DNA of 64,000 bases, taken from positions 79,746,994 to 79,810,993 of the forward strand of contig CM035808.1 in assembly GCA_020466095.1 (NCBI GenBank). The letters are read 5' to 3'. Position 1 is the stretch's first letter. Every line of letters begins with the position of its first letter. Below, piece by piece: positions 56,374 through 64,000 of this stretch. This stretch comes from Chlorops oryzae (lineage: Eukaryota > Arthropoda > Insecta > Diptera > Chloropidae). A program made the position numbers and the translations under genes. The notes under the pieces were generated by a model that saw only the letters and a list, made by a program, of their open reading frames with translations, was not told where the DNA came from and made no database searches.

Positions 56374-56450
56374 CGGCCCGCGCTGTCGTAGCTAACAGCG
56401 TAGCGCGTGCGCCCCGCGATCCGAAGGACTCAGGTTCAAATCCCGGGCCA
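56374..56450 (+). other. tRNA-like module with Pol III terminator
   Basis: GGCCCG pairs with CGGGCC at the far end; CGCTG...CAGCG forms a D-arm; CGCG...CGCG encloses a 7-nt loop; GGTTCAAATCC is a B box one base from consensus. A 15-nt T-run follows directly (about 56463-56477). U33 is missing, so it is a tRNA relic or SINE head and not a working tRNA. Confidence 0.5.
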
Positions 56451-56661
56451 AGCGAACGCCGATTTTTTTTTTTTTTTAACTATTAGTAAAAATTGGGGTT
56501 TTAAGTGGAATAAAAAGCAAATATAGAAAAAAGAAAGGTTTCAAATTGGCCGAAAATGTTGAGCGAATTTGTGCGCAAAGTTGTCAGACAGCATTGGTGA
56601 AGACTTGTTTTTCAATCCAATTATTTGAGTTTTTCGAAACATGTCATTCTTCCAAATTTTT

Positions 56662-56750
56662 TCGCCTGCGACAGGAATCGAACTCGAGCCCTTCATATTG
56701 CCAAGCGAATACGCTTTCACTACGCCACTGACCTATCTGACTCACGCACA
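56662..56750 (-). other. Second tRNA-like module, opposite orientation
   Basis: On the minus strand GTCAGTGGCGTAGTGAAAGC contains a good A box (TGGCGTAGTGAA), and GAGTTCGATTCC, about 40 nt further, a good B box. The two modules face each other. Confidence 0.5.
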
Positions 56751-57338
56751 GAAAATATATTAGATTAATGTGTGGGCAAATTTGAACTGTTGAATATGCC
56801 ACTAGTTAGGTTCTACTGTTCGTGTCTCTACTCGCGTACTAGTTCTTTTTCCTATACTCGAGAACTACTCGCTAGGGCACAATTGACCCCACTCTTCCTA
56901 CAGGGTACTTAATTTTCTCAAAACATTTGCTCGTGAGTCTGACTCTAGAATATTGAAATTTCTTAACGTGTACATGTGTATTGACAACGCCTTTAATTTT
57001 GTGCTGTGAATATCAATGGTCTATAAAGCGAACCCGACACGGTACTGAATTGCTTACTGAATCCTGAAAGGTTAAGGTGCGTTTGATGTCTATATTTCGA
57101 AGTAAAGATTTTATTTGTACTGCAACGACAGTTGGACATATTGTTATAGAGTTTGCTTTGCAAGAGATTAATCTTGATTTTTTTCCGCGGTTCTTAAAAT
57201 CTTTGAAAAACCGTAACCGGAACGAAACCATACCAAAACCAAAATAGTTTTTTTCAGAACGAAACCGTAATCGAAACCATAATCATTTCATAACCAAAAC
57301 CATAACCCGAACGTTATTTGTTTCGTTTGCACGCCCTG

Positions 57339-58094
57339 ATTAAAAGTGACGTATTTATATAATTTTGCAAATACTCGTACCATACTTCTAAGTGCTTTTG
57401 TGCACATTAGAAAGAAGACAGCAGGTTGATAACACTCATTTTCACTATTATCCCCATCATTATCCCCATCACTCAACATACATTACTACTTGAACTTTAG
57501 TATAGTTGTTACAAGATTCCTAAAAAAAAAATAAAATACATAGAATTCTGAAGTTGTTCATACAAATAGTGTCAAATCAGAATTTGAAATTTGGGGAAAT
57601 GAAACGTTTCTGAGTTTGAGTTCATTAGCATTATACACCATAGCTTCATAGTTTCTCAACCGATTTTGATGAAATAACATTTTTTGTATAGCTAAAATAG
57701 CAGTTTTTTATCGTAAGTTATCAAAAAAAAATGTAAAAAATGTTAAAAAAAAATTTTCCAGTCGAAAATCAAAGTTGAACTTTGTCAAATGAGAAAAAAT
57801 CGTTAAAAACAATCAATTTTTTCTAACTTTTTTTGTCCATATTTCAAAAACTAAGCCATCAATTAAATCGTGTGATATACCAAATTAAAGGTAACTTTTT
57901 GTCTTTTAAATTATATATATAAAAGTTTTTTAAAATCAACAGTTGTTGACTTATTTAGCAAGAAATCAAAAATTAACGAAAAAACTCATTTTTTGCATAT
58001 ATCTCAGAAACTATTCTTTGGAAATACATATGGATGCCATTTTCGTGACCAGAGACCTTTAATTAGTTAGAAAAGAGGTGTTTTTGCGCTAACC
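57339..58094 (-). repeat. Right inverted-repeat arm of the long-TIR element
   Basis: Complement of 52042-52790; the remaining inner part of the arm is at 55704-55754, left of the hAT copy. Confidence 0.8.
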
Positions 58095-59495
58095 AAGCAA
58101 AAATCCCAAAAATTGTAAAGTAGTGTAATCAGCACCTTAGTTTCTACCCTTCATCATGAATGTGCTCTATATAAATAATTATACCCGACACACTCCGTGT
58201 CGAAGGTATATTGCGTTTGTGTGGTTGTGTGTAACACCCAGATCCAGTCGAGATAGACCATACAAAATGAATATAGAAATGATCAGCGTCACCAGGATAT
58301 TCGATTTAGCCATGTCCGCCTGTCTGTCCGTCTGTTTGTATACAGTTTTCTTATCGAAGGAGTTGAGATATCTCAAAATTTGGTATACGTACTCACAGGT
58401 ACATGAGTAAGAACAAGTTCGAGAATGAACCCGATCGGACCATTTTTAAAGGTAGCTCTAGTACTAGGGTCTGTTATGAAAATCAAAAAAACTGCTCCAA
58501 AACCGGATTTTTACAAGATATTTTGATGAATTTTGATAGTTGAACATATTTGAAGTCAAGTTATTCAATGTCAAAAAATTGGCAAAGTTGGCGTGGCCGA
58601 AGGGCGTTTTCCGAAAATGGCTTCCTTCACCCGAAATTCAAATGTGTGTTGAACGAAATTTGGAAGTTATGCTTTCTTTGTAGCCATAAACATCCTCTCC
58701 AAAATTTTTTTTGATAGGTGCATTATTAAGGGTACCTCCAGTACTAGCGTCTGTCACAAAAATCTCAAACCTGCCCCAAAATGGGATTTTTTGGAAATAT
58801 TCCACTGAAACATAGAATTTGAGCGCGTATTAAGGCCTCCGACTATAATTCAAAAAAATTGGAATAGTGGGCGTGTCAAAAGGGCGGTGTTCATAAAGAA
58901 ATTTAACAAAAGTCGGTATATGGGGCGCCTCATGGCCTTAAACACCTCTTGATATTAAAAATTATTTGAATATGTGTGTCTGTGTCGTCTCCCCGTTAAA
59001 AAATTTTCTTTTTCAATTGTCAGGATGGTTCGATTCCTTATTGAAAATATTTGAATATAATCAATAATTATAGGCTTTAATTAGTGTCTTTTTTATTTTT
59101 CCATAGTTTTATAAAATTTTTGTCTTATTTTTTTTAACATTTCAATATTTTCTTGTACATAAAATCTTTAACTAATTTTATTTTTTTTTTTTAAGTGTTA
59201 CCATATTTCTGTTTTCTTCAGGGAACGTAACAGTTATTACTTATATAATAAAAGTTTAACAAAACAATACATTTTCTTACTTATATTTTATTTTAAAAAA
59301 TTGTACTGTTAAATATTGATGTTTCTAGTCAAACGATAACTTTTAAACTGAGACAAATATTTTTTGGTGAAAAATAATAATAAAATAAGTACCTACATAT
59401 TACCATTTTGGTGTTTTTTACGAATTTTAGTATAATCTGTTTTTTTAATATATGGGTCAAATGTTCCCAACTGGGCCACTGTAAAATCGATAGTC
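58095..59495. other. Gene-free stretch with a second TATACCC-type repeat remnant
   Basis: From about 58180 (TTATACCCGACACACTC) through a GTCCGCCTGTCTGTCC block to about 58980, sequence resembles in layout the nested element at 53184-54352, but diverged and lacking tandem units. 58990-59495 is AT-rich with nothing recognised. Confidence 0.5.
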
Positions 59496-59864
59496 TCAGA
59501 TTTGAGTGATACGGCATTCGATATCCTGAGTCCCTCCTGATTGTTTCAAAGTCGTGGCGCTCTTTACCCATTTATGGACAATTACGTCGCCAAAGCTCAC
59601 CTTTGGTTTCATCATTTTGCTTTTTAATAAAAATTCCTTTCCACTATCTATGTTTTTCAGCTTAAAGCTTTTAGAATATTCTTCTACATCTTCTAAGAGT
59701 ATATTTGAAATTTCTAGCTCCTCTAACTTATTTTCTTCCTTGTTATCTACGAATTTTACTTTCTTTTTATTTGAGGAGACTGGATTAGGTCTACAAATTT
59801 TGACATTTAATTTGGTGTTCCGGTATATTGACCTTGACCGGGCCGCTGGGAGTTTGGCAATTAT
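59496..59864 (-). pseudogene. Unassigned coding remnant (about 122 codons)
   Basis: A frame opens after a stop near 59865 and runs without ATG to TGA 59496-59498. It is Lys/Glu-rich (VKFVDNKEENKLEELEI) and ends with KVSFGDVIVHKWVKS and a hydrophilic tail. The composition looks protein-like, but I do not recognise the family. It may be the end of a transposon protein. Confidence 0.4.
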
Positions 59865-60411
59865 TTATCATTTGTTGCTCGTTACAATATGTATATGGGC
59901 ACTTCCGCAGGCCCTGAACGTACGTTCGTACGCTTTTGATGTTAAAAAAAAAACATAGAAAACCAACATTCTCCGAACATTTCTTTCTGCAATTAGATAA
60001 AGTTTTGGTAGCTCTTTATATTGTGCAAAAGACAGGCTACATCGGGTTTTAGTTCTTATAATAATTCCAAAAAACATGCGGACCCGAACGTACGAAAAAT
60101 ATAAGTCGAATTTTGCTGAGTCTATTTAAATGTAAAACTCTGCGATGTGGAACGGAATTTTGGAAAGCAGTTAATTTATTTTGAAAAATATTAGATGTAG
60201 CTTGCTTTTGGGTATTTTCACAACAAAATATCTCTATTGGTTTATTTACAATTAGCTTAAGAACCGGTCGCGAACGTACGGTCGCAAAGTACGTTTTTTC
60301 CATGTATTTTTTTTTCAGATTATCACCTTATATTGTATCTTTATAAGCGTGAAGAATGTTTATAACACTAAATTTTGTGAAGAAACAAGAGTAAATTTAA
60401 AAAATTGCGTT

Positions 60412-62060
60412 TTAATATGTTTTATTTAATAATGTATAATAATAATGAGATATTAAAGTTTTTTTTTTAATGAATAAGGCCGTTCGTCCTGTGCTGAGCT
60501 CAAAATTCTCATCGCACAAAATTGAATGTATCATTCGGATACCAGGAACATTCGGAACATTACTCCATTTGTTCATTAAATTCGCGGATATCTGAGCAAT
60601 TTTGTCGATTCCAACGTAAAAAAACCTTAATTCCACTAATGTGACAGTGGGCACAGTTATAAAATGAAAGTGCATCATTTAAAACAATATTGCTTGTCTT
60701 CGTTAGCTGAAAAACTTTTCTTTTTACAGCCGCTCCAACACCATCGACAGCCCCTTTACCATGCGATGTGGCAAAAACATTCCACTCAAGCACTTCACAT
60801 TTGAATTCCGCCATTAAATCGGGCAAGCTCCAAAACATGAATTTGTTTTTGAATTGGCAACTGCTTCCGTCCGAAAAAAAGCAAAATTTTATGAAAGTTT
60901 CCATGTTTTTGTTTAACATCTTCGACAATCATAGTTAGAAAGACGTAGACATCGGCTTTGCTATGACTTAAGCTATCGCTTATAACGGCAACTGATATAG
61001 ATTTTTGGTGCATCCATACAACGCAAGTAAAAATTGAAGCTTGGTTATAGCTAAAATGTACGCTTTGCACTTCGTTTTGGCAAACCAGCCTATAATTTTC
61101 GGCGAAGTCATTTTGAAGGACAAGTTCTCCGGGCTTGATATTTTTCCTCATATCGGCAAAATAATTTTGCTGGTGCCGCTTTACAAAGAAGTGTGTCTTA
61201 AAAGTTGGTAGTTGAACTTCCAAATCATACAGTATGTCTGAAAACGGTGCTACGGAATTATTTAAAGTTATTCTATCATTGACCTTCCTCCAGTGTTGCC
61301 ATTGCACAATTTCATCCATTTTCGACAGAAATTTAATTGATACAATTGATTCAATACCTTTTGTGCAGTTTTCGCAATCGTTGGTCATACAGCTTTCATT
61401 CTTAACATCACAGCAAGTTAATTTCAAAAAGCATTCAAAGGTATTGGGAAAAGATTTGATAATTGTTGCGCAACCTTTTAACCAAAAATTTAAATTGGCG
61501 TGATGAATACACACACACATGTTATGCGGTATTTTGGACGAAAGCTCAACGTATTTGTGTCGACATTCAAGAAATTTTGCCTTGCCTACGAACTCTTCAA
61601 CTAATTCGCTTTTGTAAAGTTCATAAGCTTTCGATACGGTTATTAACATAAATCGTTTAGCAACGATGTTCCCATCAACATTGAGGGTATCCTTTTTGGC
61701 CGCCGACTGAACGCTTGTATCTTCCCGCAAGTAAAAATCTTTGGCCAGCTGCAACTTGCCCTCTGATCCTGAGTCAACTGTTGCACAATTCGCGTTTTTG
61801 TCAATTGTTGGTTCAACATACTTTTGAAATAGTGCCGTAATAACCTCGATTTTTTTATTCAAATCGTTCGGCAATGCCCTTTCGGCCTTTTTAATAGCTT
61901 TTCCACGAGTTTGTTTAAATTTATACGCTTTATGACTTTCTTTTTGTACAGCTTCAATTTTCTTCCTTTCTCGGTATTCCCTCAAACGTACCTGTTCTTT
62001 TTCTTGAATGTTTTTAAGCATCGTTTTATTTGTTGCTAGTGCTGACCGTCGTTTTCTCAT
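60412..62060 (-). pseudogene. Orphan transposase-like family, nearly full length (copy 2)
   Basis: The first frame (62060 to about 60880) starts with a basic region, then KKAERALPNDLNKK, KDFYLREDTSVQSAAKKDT, KRFMLITVSKAYELYK and PHNMCVCIHHANLNF, the same blocks as at 46330-47154. The second half, absent from copy 1, has LVLQNDFAENYRLVCQNEVQ, HFSYNQASIFTCVVW, ISDSLSHSKADVYVF, and, after a one-base shift near 60880, FSDGSSCQFKNKF and ATSHGKGAVDGVGAAVKR. A further shift near 60575 leads into NVPNVPGIRMIHSIL. NDF, SDS and SDG motifs are good candidates for DDE-type catalytic residues; this is inference. The family is widespread in invertebrates as uncharacterised proteins, to my recollection. Confidence 0.65.
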
Positions 62061-62720
62061 TCTTTCAGCAGCTTTTTACGCAATTGTTTCAATTTTAGGG
62101 GATCGCTTTTTATTTTGTTTTTGTAACGCTTACGTTTTTCGTCTTGTGATTTATCCTAACCCATCTATGATAATGTATATCTAGGATAAAAATTTATGCA
62201 TTGAAATAAAACAAAAATATTACTTACGGTCGCGAACGTACGGAACTTTGACGGCAAAATACGAAAGACTGGGTGGTTGTATCCGCAGGAAAATTTTGAT
62301 TTACGATTAGCGACGCCGACCTTGTTTAATTTACTTTGTTTCCAACACGTACTTTCCCTTACTATGAAGATACAGTGAAAAGAAGTTATTTATGGTCGCG
62401 AACGTATGGTTTGAACATAGATAGGAATCAAACTCTAAAATAACAGCAGTTGGAACTTCTTCTTGCCCCTTTGCATTTTTTTCTTTAAAATTGACTTAAG
62501 GAGAGAAACTTTGCAGAAAAAATGCGACCAAAACACATGTTGAAAAATTAAATACAAATATGTCTTACAACATAGCTCAAAATGAAAAATGTATATTTTT
62601 CACTTTGCAGATCAATTTACACATCAAAACGACTAAAATGTGTTAAAGCGCCATTGAATTATAAACATTTGAATATTTTTTTATGGTTATTCACAATCAA
62701 ATTCTAAAATTATCAAACTT
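62061..62720. other. Upstream flank of copy 2 with GAACGTACG motifs
   Basis: GCGAACGTACGG at about 62232 and GCGAACGTATGG at about 62398; similar motifs downstream of the gene at 59916, 60086 and 60271. Otherwise AT-rich. Confidence 0.5.
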
Positions 62721-63074
62721 TTATTTTTCGGTTCTGGTTGACCGGCTGGCGGAAATGCCCATATGTTTGTTTATGAAATAATTCCTTCTACCATTTTTAT
62801 CATGAAGGTTTTCTGATTCTTCCGCTAATTTTATTAAGTCTGCAATCGTTTTATCGTTTGAGCTTTCAAGTCTACTTTGCATATAAGGGTCTCTTACTCG
62901 AAAGATGAATTTGTTGGAAGCCAGTTTTCTATATTCACTAAGTGCTGATTTTGCCTCTATTTCCGTCCATGTCTTTTTAATAAAAAATTCTGCTTCATTT
63001 AACAAGAATTCTAGTCTACCACCGAATGTTGATACTCCCTCGTCCTCCTGTTGCTCTGCGCTTGCTATTTCTGA
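62721..63074 (-). pseudogene. Possible retrotransposon Gag fragment
   Basis: An open frame of about 117 codons with LNEAEFFIKKTWTEIEAK, YRKLASNKFIFRVRD and TIADLIKLAEESENLHDK. The helical, charged composition and the LIKLAEESE-type end resemble LTR-retrotransposon capsid regions, but I cannot match a family. It begins after a stop at 63075-63077. Confidence 0.35.
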
Positions 63075-63077
63075 CTA

Positions 63078-64000
63078 AATAGTTTCCAGGCTTCGCTTCT
63101 TTAAGAATTCTCTATTTATTAAATCGCAAAGTTCTATTATATTGAAACTGTCAACTACACTCTTTAATAATTCAACCCCTGTGACAAACCCATCAACCTC
63201 TAAGCTTAATTATCGATTGTTCGACCATGAGAAGTATGGTTTTTTCGATTTTTATAGGTGCTCACGTCCAAGATTGTTCCTTTTGGTGTAATACTGAAAT
63301 GCCCAAAATTTAAACCCAATACAATAATTCCTTGCCGTGCCTAGAGGGGCCCAAAGTTGAGAAATTTTGGGTTTTTCTTCGAAATTTTGCATAATGTACC
63401 CCCTAGGGGGTATATCATGTACCATAACAACAAAAAAGTTTCTTTTCTAACTCGACCATTTTATTACCTTTGTAAAAAGTTCAAAATTTCAAAAATCGGT
63501 GGAAAAACAACAAAGATTTTGGGGTCGGCCTGAAAAAGCTTTAACTATAAAGGAGGTTTGGGTTTTTTCACTTTTTTTAAAACTTTCAATTTTCTTTACT
63601 TCATTGTTGTTTTTGTGATATATAATGTTCGGCATTATCTATTGCAATAAAATTATCTTTCGATTGGATCTAACAAGATGCAAATCGCGTTATACATAAT
63701 ACAGTTATGGTGAAAAAACTTCGAGTTGTTGCGTTTTTTTTCGTAGATCTGAGGTAATAGGTCTCAAACAACAACAACAAAAAACGTAAGATATGGAAAC
63801 TGTCAACAAATCATAAGAATACATCTCTTTCTATCATTAAATCCTTCATTGAACAGAATCAATTCATATTTATGGATGGTATGACAATTTTGGTAACATG
63901 TATTTTTTATATTTTTGTCGGTCTTGGCTTTTTTTGTTAACAGTGTTTTCTGGAAAAAAAGTCCAAAAAAGCTAAAAATTATTTCCCGCAATCTGAAAGA
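63078..64000. other. AT-rich stretch without recognised gene
   Basis: Only short low-complexity frames; no TIR, LTR or RNA gene found. Confidence 0.6.

Larger units (their letters stand above)
55755..57338 (-). mobile_element. hAT-type element, copy 2 (1584 bp)
   Basis: Reverse-complement relative of 6055-6721 with the same CAGGGCGTGCAA ends. A perfect TSD ATTAAAAG (55747-55754 and 57339-57346) flanks it. The about 0.8 kb in the centre (56220-57000) is absent from copy 1 and carries two tRNA-like modules. No transposase is found. Confidence 0.92.
52042..58094 (-). mobile_element. Long-TIR DNA transposon of an orphan family, about 6 kb with nested insertions
   Basis: About 770 bp at 52042-52826 reappear inverted at 55704-55754 plus 57339-58094, the right arm being split by a hAT copy. 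Outer ends read GGTAGCGCTAAAA (left) and GGTTAGCGCAAAAA (right, complement). The stretch between the arms encodes the minus-strand orphan protein at 54416-55653 and contains a nested repeat element at 53184-54352. Without the nested parts it is about 3.3 kb. I infer that the orphan protein is or was its transposase. The TSD is not resolved. Confidence 0.72.

Noticed and set aside
56374..56450. Functional tRNA gene
   Set aside because: The loop lacks U33, the T-stem is weak and the sequence sits inside a transposon; kept only as a tRNA-like relic.
58156..58410. Open frame with hydrophobic stretch near a GTCCGTCTGTCC block
   Set aside because: Lies in a diverged TATACCC-type repeat and has no protein similarity I recognise.
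59554..59958. 134-codon plus-strand hydrophobic frame
   Set aside because: Opposite strand to the Lys/Glu-rich remnant at 59496-59864, whose complement naturally gives Phe/Leu/Ser-rich sequence.

Overview
The window looks like repeat-dominated nuclear DNA of a dipteran insect, most plausibly a tephritid-type fruit fly. The reasons are the mix of transposon families (BEL/Pao, Gypsy, Jockey-type LINE, Himar1-like mariner, piggyBac, hAT, Transib), the AT-rich non-coding sequence and a 60-bp intron in the single host-like gene. Species cannot be fixed from sequence alone. I see no bacterial genes, no CRISPR array and no canonical tRNA or rRNA gene.

Layout. 1-5690 is the 3' part of a BEL/Pao element (A) whose gag-pol frame is open except for two in-frame amber codons. 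6055-6721 is a hAT MITE with a perfect 8-bp target duplication (TSD). 7633-8358 is a TTAA-flanked MITE. 8765-19021 is a complete but decayed BEL/Pao element (B, minus strand) with 320-bp LTRs, a 5-bp TSD, a tRNA-Tyr-type primer site and an extra gag/protease-like ORF after pol; its gag is split by a Transib element (14401-16954). 20634-24237 is an internally deleted BEL/Pao element (C). 24624-31165 is a full-length Jockey-clade LINE (minus) with poly(A) tail and 8-bp TSD, split by a second Transib (27605-29032). 34593-39852 is a young Gypsy element (minus) with a nested 508-bp hAT MITE, sitting with a MULE-like element (40039-40867) inside an older long-TIR element (about 32440-40912).

41136-41720 carries two exons of a SAP-domain gene resembling Saf-B, the only host-gene material recognised. 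Downstream come a piggyBac remnant with a spliceable intron, a foldback hAT nested in another TIR element, a transposase-like fragment of an uncharacterised family (46330-47154), a nearly intact Himar1-like mariner (47538-48830), and a roughly 6-kb element with inverted repeats of about 770 bp (52042-58094). That element holds a broken member of a widespread orphan protein family and is interrupted by a tandem-repeat-bearing element and by a 1.6-kb hAT copy. A second member of the 46330 family lies at 60412-62060.

Most interesting: both Transib elements end in CACAGTG heptamers followed by an A-rich CCAAAAAT(A/G) block, with a spacer of exactly 12 bp at one end and exactly 23 bp at the other. 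This reproduces the 12/23 layout of V(D)J recombination signals. Both have the TSD CGACG, and the two copies keep complementary ends of a transposase. Second is the long-TIR element that ties an orphan protein family to defined termini. Third is the gag-like ORF placed after pol in two BEL elements. The genes do not form a pathway; they are independent selfish elements layered by nested insertion, and the TSDs give their relative order.
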